DNA of 64,000 nt, taken from assembly GCA_026724425.1 (NCBI GenBank), contig JAIUCV010000002.1, forward strand, positions 3,539,001-3,603,000, given 5' to 3'. The notes beneath the pieces were generated by a model. That model was given only the letters and a program-made list of their open reading frames with translations, was not told the DNA's origin and did not search any database. This document shows positions 23,591-35,849 of this stretch, piece by piece (within the stretch, counting starts at the first letter, position 1; each line of letters starts with the position of its first letter). The stretch comes from Erythrophleum ivorense. Taxonomy: Eukaryota > Streptophyta > Magnoliopsida > Fabales > Fabaceae. The translations under genes and the position numbers were made by a program.

Positions 23591-23623
23591 TTTGGCTCTT
23601 CCTCTGAAATTCCCAATCATCAT
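23570..23623 (-). CDS. Upstream ORF (17 codons unspliced) in the phytolongin leader
   Basis: Two adjacent ATGs at 23623 and 23620 open a short frame (MMIGNFRGRAKVCGGRD, then TGA at 23572-23570). If the putative intron at 23590-23411 is removed, the frame is instead MMIGNFRGRAKIR. Its TGA then overlaps the phytolongin ATG as TGATG. Either way it could reduce or couple translation of the main frame. Whether it is translated is unknown. Confidence 0.4.
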   Translation of the reverse strand: MMIGNFRGRAKVCGGRD

Positions 23624-23690
23624 TTCCCTCTGTTATTGAACCTAGGGTTTTGGTATGAATGGAAATTGAAAAAGAAAAAAGAAGAGAGAG

Positions 23691-23735
23691 GGAGAGAGGG
23701 AGGGGGGGGGGAGGAGAGAAGAACAGTTGGACTCG
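23691..23735 (-). repeat. CT-rich tract near the phytolongin transcription start
   Basis: On the minus strand this is a run of CTCTCTC and a 10-base C run, about 80 bases upstream of the uORF. Pyrimidine-rich tracts are common in plant leaders and core promoters. It may mark the 5' untranslated region. Confidence 0.45.
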
Positions 23736-25288
23736 CTTCGTTTGGGAGAAGAAGATGAGAAAGACAATGAGTGGCGATTGCCTGCCCGCAAAACTATCTA
23801 AGGAATTTTATGTACATTTTGATTATTTGATTTTTAGAGTGGGATGATCACTGTAATATTTGGTCTGATTACCAATAAATTCTTATTTGTAGAAATTCTA
23901 ATTATATGTTCCTTCAACAAATTTAAATTACCAAAATTATTCAAAGAGTCATGAATTATAATGTCTCCTATATTCATCATTATTGCTGTTATTTTTGAAG
24001 GGATTGTAATTGACTGTACCCAAACTAGGAAATTTACATATTTTAGTTTTGTATATGGTATGATGTTAGTTCCAACAATAATATTTAAAAAAATATATCA
24101 GATTGGATGGTTTGTATATGCTTGCCTTTTTTAAGATATTGCTTATCATTGAAGTGTATAACCGAGTAAATTACATTAATTTTTGTAAAAAAAAATTAAT
24201 TAAATTATATTTGATATTTTTTGTTTCAAAAACTATATCTAACTCTTCCTTAATTTATTTTTTTTTCAATAAAATTATTTTTTATATAATATGGATTTCT
24301 TTCAAAAATAAATAAGTTTACCTAATTATTTTTTCTATCTTATAGTAGGAATAAAATCATATTGTTACATTGAAATTTAACATTAATTTAACTATTTTTA
24401 CTGTTATATTAAGAATAAATCATAATCTTATATTATATAAAAAAAGTCAATTTCTTTGACAAAAATAAATTAAAAAAGAGATTTTTGTAATACATATCAA
24501 AATATTATAAGAGCTAAATATAATTTTTAAAATAAGAAAGGTATATCATAAGAGAGAATATCATAATTTACTTTAATATTCAGTCATATGAAAAAACTTA
24601 GGCACAACTTTTATATTTTCGATATAAGATTTTTTTTATAAAAATATAATAAGTATATGATTTTTACAATTTAATATCATATAATTAGATTTTTCAAGAA
24701 TTTTTTTACCCATTATATTTTTATTAAAAAAACACGATAAGGAAGTAACTCCTTAATCATGTCATCTCAGTGTACAGCTCAACGTTTGCCCACACATTAT
24801 GGGCAAGGAATAAGATGCTTGAGGAGGCTAACCAATTAAGTTAAATATAATCTCCTAAATAACCAAAATTAACGGAGGCTTCCAACAGAATAAAAGAGCA
24901 GCAAGTTCTATTTAATCTTCACATTTGATTACAATTACTGTTGCCTACCCTGTCATTTTGTTCGTTGAAACTAGAGTGGCTATTCGTAGTAATTGAACAA
25001 CAGGTTATGAAAAAATAAAAAGGATTGTGATATTTCAAACCACAAGGTTTATCTCAGAGCCTGTCGGAATTAATAAAAGACCAAGAGTAAGACAACCACC
25101 TGAAATAATTTCTTTTTTCATGCTAAAAACAAATGAAACTGCAGAGAAGAGTAGGTGTGGATGGTCAAAAATATCCTACAAAACAAATGTTAGTCAATTT
25201 ATACATTCCTATAGTTGAATGAATGGCAGAAAAATAATATGAAATCAAATCGATATGGAAATGGCTTGGGCAAAGACAAGAATCTTAC
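23736..25288. other. Intergenic AT-rich DNA, no gene seen
   Basis: It holds the upstream region of the phytolongin gene and the downstream flank of the starch synthase relic. The terminal exons of starch synthase I should lie near 24.8-25.2 kb but were not recognised there. Only short random frames are present. Confidence 0.5.
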
Positions 25289-25406
25289 CGCTAACATGTT
25301 CTCTTTTGTTAGTGGAGGAAACTTCCACCTGTTATTACAGTTCACAACAATGTCACAAACAATATTCAAATGAGTATTTTCATAATATTGTCTCTAAGAG
25401 TTTCGA

Positions 25407-25429
25407 ATATATATATATATATATATATA
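25407..25429. repeat. (AT)n microsatellite
   Basis: A perfect AT dinucleotide run of about 23 bases in the presumed 3' flank or last introns of the starch synthase relic. Confidence 0.85.
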
Positions 25430-26531
25430 GCTAGAATAAATAGATTCAAAAAGCTAACCATAAAAATTTGGCAGGCAATTGAAGTCCAAGTTCAAAATTG
25501 CAAAAGCTGTAGTTCGGATAAATGATGTTTTATTTGAACCATGATTATCATGCAGATTCCATTACGTATCACCCCATCATTATGTTACAGATAATTGAGG
25601 CGTGAAGTTCTAAAAACAGACAATTAAAGCTTTCAGAGAAGCAGTGTTGAAGAGAAACATCCTAGGTCATGAACAGCATACCCTGTGCCTTCACCATCCC
25701 CTCCTTCAGCATACGGATTCGAAATTTGAACAGTATCCTGTTTAACACTAAACATAAAGGCATCAAGGCATATAAAGTATAAACCATGTAGTAACTATTA
25801 AATAGCCGACATTTCCTTGACTTACTCCTTGTCCCCCAGTGTCATGAACCCCCCGGTAGAATTCCATGTCTCGTTGCATACAATTGATTTAATCCACAGG
25901 GCTCGAACATGGATGGCATTAACAGTATATCGCAGCTGATCATACCAGGAACACGGTGAGAACCACTGTCAATGCAGAAATATTAAATCAATAGGACCCA
26001 AATTTTGAATGGCTCTGCAATTGTTGTATGAATTAGTGGAAAATTTTGGTTTACCCTGCAGTTATTTCATGAGAAATTGAAACACTAAATCCAACCCAAC
26101 TCCGAAATTTGTTTCTATAAGCTGATTCTGTTGCTCTCACCCCCGTCTTCATATTCGGGATTCCTGAACCAAGCATCACCTGAAATTTTTTGTCTATGTC
26201 TTGTATTGGAAAAAGAAAATGAGCTAGATGCTACGACATCATATAAGTGAGGCAATAATTCACCTTATTCCTTCAAGATCATACATACAATCTGTCAATT
26301 AGGATCCCAAGGGCCTCAATTATATACTCAAATGAAATTATTCAAACAAGGAAGTTACATTTATTCATTTTCAGTTAAAAAAGGGGGAAAAAAAGATCAA
26401 CTGATGGATTTTTTTTAACAATATACAAACTGGTTAAGTATCAAGTTCTATTATACAATTTCTGAAGATAAAATGTATACCTTTGCCTGTATACATTATG
26501 GGTCTTACACTATTGATTCAATTCTTTATAT

Positions 26532-26597
26532 TAGCATATATGTGAAAAGAACTAATTATAATAGCATATATGTTAAAAGAACTAATTATAAAATAAT
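26532..26597. repeat. Tandem duplication, two units of 33 bp
   Basis: The unit TAGCATATATG, then T(G/T)(A)AAAAGAAC, then TAATTATAA occurs twice in direct succession. It lies in an intron of the starch synthase relic. Confidence 0.7.
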
Positions 26598-27651
26598 TGA
26601 CGAATTGAATATTGTCTTCTTTGAATTTTGAAATTGTCAAGCGAATTAGGTTAATATTTTTTTGAGTAATCTAGTCTTCCAATAAATCCAATATGCAAGA
26701 TTCAACTATAATCAAGAACACTTAGTAAATTAAAATTTTAGTAAGTAGGTAACTAAAGAAGGCATTTAGAGGGGATAAATAAGTGTTTTTATGCAAAAAA
26801 TCAAACTATGAAAAACTTTGTAAAATTAAAGAATGAGGTTGCTAAGATCATAGAATGAATGAGAATGCAAAGATAAAATTAAATGATAAATTTGCAAATC
26901 AAAAGAGATGTCATGATGTAGTTAACTTGAAACTAAATGAGTAAACTAAAATATGAAAAATAAGAGAGAAACAAGAGCAATTAAGTTAATTGTAAGTATA
27001 ACTAATTAATTATAATTAGAAACAAAAAGAAAGTAATAAAGTCAAAGAGAGAGGAATACACTAGAATTATTTTGGTTTAGCTCAATCAAACTTACCTCCA
27101 ATCCTTTTGAATTTAAAAAAATTTTTTCAACGAATTTTCACAACAATACAACAAGATGCTTTTTAAGGTGTTCCCTAACAATATAAAGTTTTTTAACTCA
27201 TTTCAAAAACTACTTTACATAGAATTTGTCTCTCAAAATTCACCTTAAACTTATTTTCACTCACTTGGAGAGATTCAAAAGAGTTTGGGATCCTTATAAA
27301 TGCAGGGATTATAAGGTTGGCTCAATAAATGCTACCTAAGCAATATAAACTAGATACTAAAGCTCAAGAAATGAGAAGAAATAGAAAAATAGAGTAAATG
27401 CTCAAGAATTTTTATATTCAATGCTTCTCTACCAACTTTTGCATCTTTAATGCATTTATGGTCGTCAATTAACATCAAGTTCTTGAGAAAGAAATCTTCA
27501 ATCTTCTCTTTGATTAACTTTTTAAAAAGTCTAAAATGATGGCTAAATTTCAACTTTCTTCCAAATGGAGCAGCTTCAACGTTAAAATGCTTTCCTTCTT
27601 CATTCTTTGTTACTGTGAAATGACAACTATGGAGTAGAGGAGAGAACCAAA

Positions 27652-27970
27652 GGGCATGTTTGATTATGTTTTTGTTTTATTATTTTTAAAATATATATTT
27701 TTTAGAACAAGTTTTGAAAACAAAAAAATTAAAAAATTCATTTGAATCATTATTTTGAAAAGTAATTGTTTTCTATTTTTGTTCTGATTCTACAGAACAA
27801 AAGTTACAAAACATTTAAAATATGTTTTGATTTTTTTATTTTTGAAAATAAAATTTTATTTTTTTGTTTTATAAAACACTTCGTTAAAAACACATTATTA
27901 AACAAGTTTTTTTATTTTTTTGTTCTAAAAAACAAAAAACCATTCTAAAAATAGTTTATCAAACAGGCCC
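27652..27970. mobile_element. MITE of the GGGCCTGTTTG family inside the starch synthase relic
   Basis: The left end reads GGGCATGTTTGATTATG and the right end, reverse complemented, reads GGGCCTGTTTGATAAAC. AAA borders both ends (27649-27651 and 27971-27973). Length (319 bp), ends and the internal AAACAAAAAA stretches make it a relative of the element at 7069-7386. It inserted in the intron after the SDCPM-encoding exon. Confidence 0.75.
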
Positions 27971-29944
27971 AAACTTTCTTATCTTTAATAAATACCACCT
28001 AATGCATGCTAAACGTTTTGTAATAAATCTCAACCACCAATAATATAATATACTTTTTCTCTGCATAATAAGAGAAAAGTAACACACATATTTAGAACTT
28101 TTGACTTGTGAAATGATAAAATCTAACATTCTCTTTCTTTATCTTTATTCATTTGTGATTAGTTTTATTTGTTGCCAACTAATAAATTCTTTTTGTATGG
28201 AAAATTTATTTTTCAAACATATTAGGCTTCAGAAAAAAATGTATATCCATTTGAATTTGGGTTTTTCTTTAAGAATTAAATTCATAAACACTTTTTTAAT
28301 ACTTTCAATTATAAATTTTATTATTAGACATTTGCGAAACACTTGGCCAACAGTAACATCATCTTACCATTGGACAATCAGACCTAACTGTAAGATCCAT
28401 TTTCTTCTGTAAAGAAATCTTGCTCTGGATCTGCACATTACATATAATTGAAGTTAAGGAAAGTCCAGCTAAAGAGAGAGAGAGAGGGAATAATGAGAGA
28501 AACTAAAGCAACCTTCCCAAAAAGGTTATCAGCAGAATAGTGGCGAGCCATATGTCTATCTGATGAGGGGTCCCGTTCATGAACATCAATTCCGTTTGTG
28601 ATCCCTGGTCACAACAAAACCATTACAAGTTTGAGAAAAATCACAAGGTTTTCGAAGTAACAAGACTAGCTAATTCTGCTAGGCACTCTGTTGAATAGTT
28701 ATAAACCTTTATTACATTTAAGTTATACTACTAATTATAGGTGAAAACCACAGCTGGACCAAATCATTATCAAAATTGATCTTAAACATATCAGATATAA
28801 TTTCAAAGTTTATTGAAGACATCTATTCTCACTATTAGCCGCAAATTCAGGTTTAACTTGCCCACAATATTGAAGTTCCCTCAGGGTATAAACCATATAA
28901 TCATCAATATTTTTGAAACCATAAAAAGAACTCTTTCACACTATGTGCTTAGAAGTGTATGCTGCAAGAGATAATGTTAAACCACATACCATTGAGAAAT
29001 CTACTTCGACTGCTTAATAGCTCATGTTGACCATATCCTCTTTCACTGGTCGATATTCCTAGGAATAGCCCTGCAAAGTGATATGATACCATAGATATAT
29101 TGCAATGGAGTGATGGGGAGTTCTAACATGAAAAAATTATTTCTCTGATTATGAATATCAGAATTTGAACTACACCAAGAATTTTGAGCAACAAACAAAG
29201 GGCTTAAATTTGAGACAAGAAGACACCAGGAAGCAAAACATATGATTTGCAGTATTATTACCTTGCTTACTGTTAGTATCCAGTGAGCTGTAACAATCGC
29301 GCCTTTTAGAAAAATCAACTGTTTCACCTGTGTCAAGAGCATGCTTCCTTGCCCAAGTAGGGAACACCCATTCCAGCCCATTCGGGAGGTAGTCCCAAAT
29401 TACTATATACTAAAAATGGTTACCAGTCATGAGGCTCACAATGTAAGAATTGTATGTGTCATCAGGAATCCTTATGTTACAAAACTTCAAGAGCTAATAT
29501 AAATTAAATTGTTCTGGGCACCAACTATGCACCCTGTTGGCGGTGCCACAGTTTGATAACAAATTCAACCTCCAAGACAGCCCAGTTTAACACAAATGAG
29601 CATCTTTGATATTCATGCACAGCCTAGCCAACGCATTCCCTGCTATGATAGCATTTCAGGATCTTTTCTGGTTTCTAGAATGCAACTTAATCACCATCAA
29701 TAATAGGCAGGCAAACTAAAGGCATGGGGGTGTGAAAAGCATCAGACCCTTGTTTCTCATCAAAGCTTATAAGTGTAGAGATCAAAGCATAATGCCGTTG
29801 CTGCTGATCTTATTAATGTTTTGTTTCAAAGCAAATAAATTTGATTAAGACAGATAAGTTACCTGAGGTGTGACATTATGTATGACTAATAAACTACGCG
29901 CATCCCTATATACCCCATGTGGACGATATTTTGCTGTCAGAATT

Positions 29945-31249
29945 CTGCACCAAAATTGAAGTTTCAGTACTCATACTAACATCACCATAGACAAATCATA
30001 AATGGTTTCAAGTGAAATAGTTAGATTATTGGGTCGTCTGTAATGAATTGATTTAAATCTATAAACAAAACTTAGAAAGTTCAGTTAAATTAAATTAAAT
30101 TAATTTTTTAGTAATTAATTATTTTTTCAAAATTTGAATTTTAAAATTTTAAAGTTTAAATTAATAATAAGTTAATTTAGAGGGATTTTTGAGAAAAATA
30201 ACAACACAACTTTTGCAATGGTGAAAACTATTATGCAAGTGGGTGCATGAGTTCGCGTGAGATGAGAAAAACAAAATACAACTTCAGAGAAGAACATGGA
30301 CCTCTTTCATCTTCCTTCTCTAAACTATTGGTGTATTTGCTATGAAATTGAGATCAAAATCTTTGTGACAATGATTTTACCACATGGGGCAATAATTGGA
30401 GTAAATTTTATCTGCTGAACCCATCTAATTTTTTCTTTCAGAAACTTAAAGTGTGAAGAGTATAAAAGAAAAAGTAAAGTATCGAGAATAAATTGCAAAT
30501 TTCAGGATTTCTTGGAAATATTGCATAGAGACCGTCTTTAAAGGCTTTTCCATCACGAGGCCCAGTTTCCTTAACTCGCTCCGTGACAGTTGAGTGATTT
30601 TTTTTGTTTCTTACTTTGGGCCTTGCCCCTGTGTATCCCGGACAAAAAAAGGTTTTTTCGAAAACCTTTTAAATATACTTTTAAAATAGCAAGACAAGCA
30701 GGTAGCAAGAAAGTATTTACTCCTACATTTTACTCATCAATTTGCCCACCATCAATGATAATATGCTTGACCTTCCTCAATGAGTATATTTTTCCGTTCG
30801 ACAGAAACAATATGTTCACATTTTCATCAAAAATAAATGTAATATGCAAATAATTCTTCTTACATTTAAAACTTGAGAATGAATTTTTTAACAAATTTGA
30901 GATTACCTACAAGTAACTTTTTTGTCGTTAACAAGTCTATTATTTTATAACTCAAAATTTAGAAAAATTATTTACAAAAAAAGATAGAGTTTAAGGGCTC
31001 TATTTAATTAGTTGTATTACTTTTTATAAAGAAATTATTATATTTAATAATGATGGAGCTATTTATACAAAAAAGTTTAAGAGTTTCTACTGTCAAATTT
31101 TAAAACAATAACAACAAAAATCTTTTTTCATTAAATAAGATTGATTACATTAATTAATTGACGTTATAAAATCCTATAATAAATTATATTTTTAAACAAA
31201 CTATTTAAATTTAAATATTTTTAAATAGTTTCTTCTATAATTTTTCTTT
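29945..31249. other. Intron of the starch synthase relic, 3' side of the LINE
   Basis: AT-rich DNA between the AKYRPHGVY exon and the LINE. A short higher-GC patch at about 30520-30600 reads as protein-like in one minus frame but matches nothing I recognise. No other element was identified. Confidence 0.45.
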
Positions 31250-33850
31250 GTCTCCCTCTACCTCTGACTATTGGATTATTCTCCATTTGATTTATTATCT
31301 TTATTAGAGTTTTTATAGATCTTCTCTACACACGTTTAAACCATCTAAGGCGCGATTATATAATTTTTTTTACAATAAGTGTGACTTCCATGTTCTCTCT
31401 AATACATTTATTTCTGATTATATTTTATCTAATGTGTTTATTTATCCAATACAACATTCTTGTCTATGCAATATTGAGCTTATTCTTTTTTTTAATAAAA
31501 ATATTGAGCTTATTCTTTTATTAATTTTTTATTATCCAACACTCAGTTTCATACAATATTGTAGGCTTTATACTATACAATAAAATTTACTCTTAAACTC
31601 GAGTGATACTCTTCTGCCACAAATAACACTTAAAGTACTCCTCCATTTTATACACCTTACTTTAATCTTATATTTTACATCTTCCTCTATTTTCCGGTGA
31701 TATTGGATAATACACCCAAGATACTTAAAACGTGTGACTTATGGTATGGTATGTTCTCTAATTTTCATTTTTATGTTAGAACTAGTGCGTCTCTTACTAA
31801 ACTTATATTTCATATACTCTATTTTACTTCTATTTAAACGAAATCTATGTGCTTCCAAAGCTAGTGTCTACATCATTAACTTCTTATTCATTTCTTTTCT
31901 TGATTCTCTAATTAGGACTATATCATTTCCAAAAAGCGTGCATTATGGTATTAGTTTTTGGATATATTTAGTAAACATATCTAAAACTAAAGTAAAAAGA
32001 TAAGAGTTCAAAGTTGGCCCCTGATGTAAATTACTAGTTATTGAAAAATTTTCTATAGGCTTACCTTTTATTTTTATACTAGTTGTAACCCTATCATATA
32101 TATCATAAATTGTTTGAATATAAGCAATACGAACTTTATTTTTTCCAAATTTTTTTATAAAATCTCTCTTAACACCTTATTGTATGTCTTCTCTAAATTG
32201 ATTAATACTATGTGTAAATCTTTTTATTTTTTTGATATCTTTTTATCAATTTTCACAACAAGTATATCGTTTTTATAATTGGCTTTTCTGACATAAAACC
32301 AAATTGACTCCATGTAACTTAACTCTTTTGCCTTAATTTTCGTTAAATTATCTTTTTCTATAACTTCATATGGTGACTTATGAGCTTATTTCCCTGTAAT
32401 TTATGCAATTTATATGTCCCATTTATTCTTATAAATAATAATTAAAATACTTCTCTTTTACTCGTTTAACATTCTCTAAGAACTTATAATCTCATTAAAT
32501 AATTTTATTAGCCAATTTATGCTTGATACTCTTAAATCCTTTCATACCTCAATAGGTATTTATCCAGTCTAATTACTCTGTCATTTGTCATTCACTTTAA
32601 TACTTCTTTTACTTTTGACTCTTGAATCTTATAATAAAAACTATAATTTGATTCCTCCTCTTTAGTGTCTTATTTATCTAAGTGTAATAAAATCTTGTAT
32701 CCTTCGTTACTTTTAACTCACTTATAAATATTTATTTCTCTATCTTTGGTATCTAAAGATTGGTATAACTTATCAGATGTCCTAACTCTTGCTTCGCTCA
32801 CCACCTTATTAATGTTTTTTTAGCTATCTTATATTTTTCTTAATTTTCATCACTCTTATATAAAGATCATGCTTTATAACATTCCCTTTTAATCTTAATT
32901 TTATCTTGTTTACTTGCATTCTACTATCAAGATTTTTTATTCTTAAGTCCAAAGTTTCTTGATTCACTATATATCTCTTTTGCCACCTTTTTAATATCTT
33001 TAGTCATCTCGTCTCATATATCATTAGCATTTCCTTATACTTCCTAAGATCCTTCTTCCAAAATCTTTCTTTGTAAGCTCTTTTTTTTTATCCTTCTTCA
33101 ATTATCACCTTTTAATTCTTGACGCTTCATCTTAACATTTGCTCTTTGCTCTCCTTTTAACTCGAACATCTATAACCAAAATTCTATACTGAGTAGTTAA
33201 TTTGAAACCATGCCCTTCCACTTTTATATGTGATAAGATGCTCCTCACGCTTCCTAAAATAAGTGTTAGCTAATGTAAAATTAAATGCTACTGAAAAGTT
33301 TAAAATAGTTTTACTCTCTATATTTGCTTCTCCTAAGCCGTATCTCCCATGCATGCCCTTGTAATCTCTAAATGTACTTTCTATATGACTATTAAGATAT
33401 AATCTTTTATTTTAATAGTGTTTTCTGAACTGAACCTTATAAGTCCTTTCAAATTTCTTTTTTTTTTGTGATATTCTTCTAACTCTATTTGTGGTGCATA
33501 AACATTAATGACATTAAAAATTTCTCTTTTTAATACAAACTTTAATGTTTTGATTTTATCTCCTAATATTTTTGCATCCACCATAATATTTTTTTAAAAC
33601 TTATCCATAATTATACTTGCTCTGTTTATAGATTTAACCTTACCAGTGTACTAGAGTTTAAAATTTGAGATATCTAATTTTTTTGCTTTTTCTCCTACCT
33701 ATTTGGTTTCTTGTAGACACATAAAATTAATCATCTTCCTAATCTTGGTATCTACTATTTTTATTAATGTACCCATAAGTGTACCTATATTTCAAGTTTT
33801 AAAACTAATTATACTATCATAATCTAGCTTTTTATCTATATTTGTTCATG
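31250..33850 (-). mobile_element. Degenerate RTE-clade LINE (endonuclease plus reverse transcriptase)
   Basis: On the minus strand the high-coordinate end encodes an apurinic endonuclease-like region. The frame at 33584-33381 includes DKIKTLKFVLKREIFNVINV followed by YAPQIELEEY, as in RTE-type elements. Toward lower coordinates come remnants of the reverse transcriptase: the catalytic FADD box appears as CTLFGNDIVLI near 31945, followed by ALEAHRFRLNRSKIEYM near 31860-31806 and a VTRFKYLGCII-like block near 31730-31690. Numerous stops and frameshifts make it inactive. It lies entirely inside an intron of the starch synthase relic, between exons 34346-34250 and 29944-29863, and in the same orientation. 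Target-site duplications and the exact ends were not determined. Confidence 0.8.
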
Positions 33851-34833
33851 AAAATATGAAAATTTTTGTTTATTTTTCACTACATTCAAGTATCGATATA
33901 GTAACTCTTACTTATTTGACATTGTACTTGAACTATACAATGATTTATTTTCGGATAACGACCTAACATTATTTTTAATATATCAATGATCTAATCATAA
34001 AGATATGATAAAGTTTTACGTTAGTTATTGATTGCTTAACACAACCTTTTTTTTTTCCAATTTTGACATCGATTATGAAAAATTGTTTACATCAAATTTT
34101 AAAAGTTAAAATTATTTGCATATAACTTAAAATTTAAAGAGTTCTATGTATTTTGACTAAACAAAAAACAAAAATAAAAACTTCATTTCTTCATGGGAAA
34201 AGAAAAGGGAGAAAATGGCTAAGAATTGGACAAAAGGTAAGTGAGCTACACTGGAACTAAGGTGGCTTGCCAATCATTAACAAGGAATAAACATTTTTCT
34301 ACATAAGTGAACCTTTCCAATGGAAGCACCAATGGGGCTTCACATGCTGCATAACAAAATAAAGTAAATTGAAGCTGTAAAACCAAATCAAAAGGAAATT
34401 AATGTTATTCAAAAATCAAATGAAGAAGTACAATATACTAAGTTTCTAATTAAATGTCAAAGCTAGATTGTCACAAAATTTTATCTGATTATCACCAAAA
34501 GCCCCATTATTGTCCCGGCCTGTATAAACTTCCAAGTCTATGGAAGGAAGGAGGATCCACAAATATCCAAACAATGAGGTAATGGGAGAGTATGACTATC
34601 ACAAACACAAAGCAGATGTTATAAAGCAACAAATATAACCAATTTTGAAGTTCTTACCCAATCAAAAGCACTCTTGTACTCATTGGAGAAGGCAACTTCT
34701 TGTAAACCTTTAAAGCAATAAAATTTGATGTGGCACTATTGATCTAATGCAGCACAATATCTAAAACCATCGAGAGTATTACGTAAGTATCTGGGAGAGA
34801 CAACCATTACATGATAATCGTGACCTACCAATG

Positions 34834-35849
34834 CTATAGACAGAGACACATGAACATTTCATAAGCCCCCAATCTTTTAATATATATGGTGTAGTTTTGA
34901 CAATAACAAGAACAACATTATACTAGTCTTGGCTTTTTCTTCTTCTTCTTTGGTAGTGCTTCATGTCAATTCCATCTGCTATTAGAAAGTTAAATTTTAT
35001 AATATACTCCAAATTTAAAGGGTGAAGAATAATTATTCTTCCCACTATAAAATACTTTTAAAACAAGAACCATATTTTGCTTCTAAAACTAGAATTTAAT
35101 CATAAAATTAGTATATGAATATTAAAAACAAAAAAAAAGATTATTGAATTTTAGATTAAAGTAAAAAATTAAATTATAATTTAAATTAACTGCATAAAAG
35201 ACTCTTTTATTTCAATAATTTTCACATATTAGCATTTGGTTGGCTGGTATGAAAATATAAATATAAAAATTTTAATAAAATTTATGTATTACATATGTTA
35301 TAAATGTAATATAGAGATAATTTTTTTATATATGTCAAACTTAACTTTTTGTAAATAAATTTTAAAAATTAAAATCACCTTCAAAACACAGACTAATTTA
35401 TTTCTTAAAGTGTATAGTTACATTAATCTTGGCACCATTACAATTACAAACATCAAATTTTGTCAATGAGAACTAGTTATAGGTACAAATAAGCCTCATC
35501 TTGCATGGCATCTCCACCATGTTAACTAATTTACAAAACAAGAAGAAGTTATAAAATAGAAAAAATATATATAATCATTTTCAGTTGTGCATTACTGTTC
35601 CTCTCATGACCCTATAATACTGTTGTACATTTTTATTGAAAAAAACAAACACACAAGCATATTTTCTTACAAGTAAACAAAATATGAACCGGGTTTCCTA
35701 GATATTACAATCTCAAAATTTGTTGTCCATGACGTAAATGAAATTGTTCATAAATATCAACGAATGCCACATGACATTACCAAGCCCCACACAATACACA
35801 CTATTAGAATAATTACGATATTTTCGAAATAGAGAACGAATTAATCAAA
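34834..35849. other. Short spacer between the IQD gene and the starch synthase relic
   Basis: It contains the 3' untranslated region of the minus-strand IQD gene and should have contained the 5' exons of the starch synthase. None of those exons (transit peptide, KTGGL motif) is visible. The sequence is AT-rich and otherwise featureless. Confidence 0.5.

Larger units (their letters stand above)
25289..34833 (-). pseudogene. Soluble starch synthase I relic (GT5 family), 5'-truncated and frameshifted
   Basis: Exon-sized blocks on the minus strand match plant starch synthase I in order, separated by GT...AG introns: 34833-34658 (VMVVSPRYL ... EVAFSNEYKSAFDW), ~34575-34475 (FVDPPSFHRLG), 34346-34250 (CEAPLVLPL ... 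CLFLVNDWQATLVPV), 29944-29863 (AKYRPHGVYRDARSLLVIHN), ~29440-29262 (NLGLPPEW ... TWARKHALDTGE), 29070-28990 (HELLSSR), 28604-28513 (ITNGIDV ... HYSADNL), 28430-28368 (SLQKKMDLTVRSDCPM), a heavily decayed block near 26320-26220, 26179-26055 (VMLGSG ... RATESAYRNKFRSWVGF), 25935-25826 (CDILLMPSMFEPCGLNQLYA), 25737-25682 (NPYAEGGDGEGTG) and 25328-25289 (PPLTKENMLA). The functional enzyme extends alpha-1,4-glucan chains from ADP-glucose in plastids. Defects include an in-frame TAG in the first block, frameshifts in the TWARKHALDTGE, MLGSG and LYATRHG exons and in the FHRLG exon, and no transit peptide or KTGGL exon. A LINE and a MITE sit in introns. Confidence 0.9.

Noticed and set aside
30480..30610. 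Protein-like minus-strand stretch within the starch synthase intron
   Set aside because: No starch synthase I block fits it, and I recognise no other family; a missing exon was considered and discarded.
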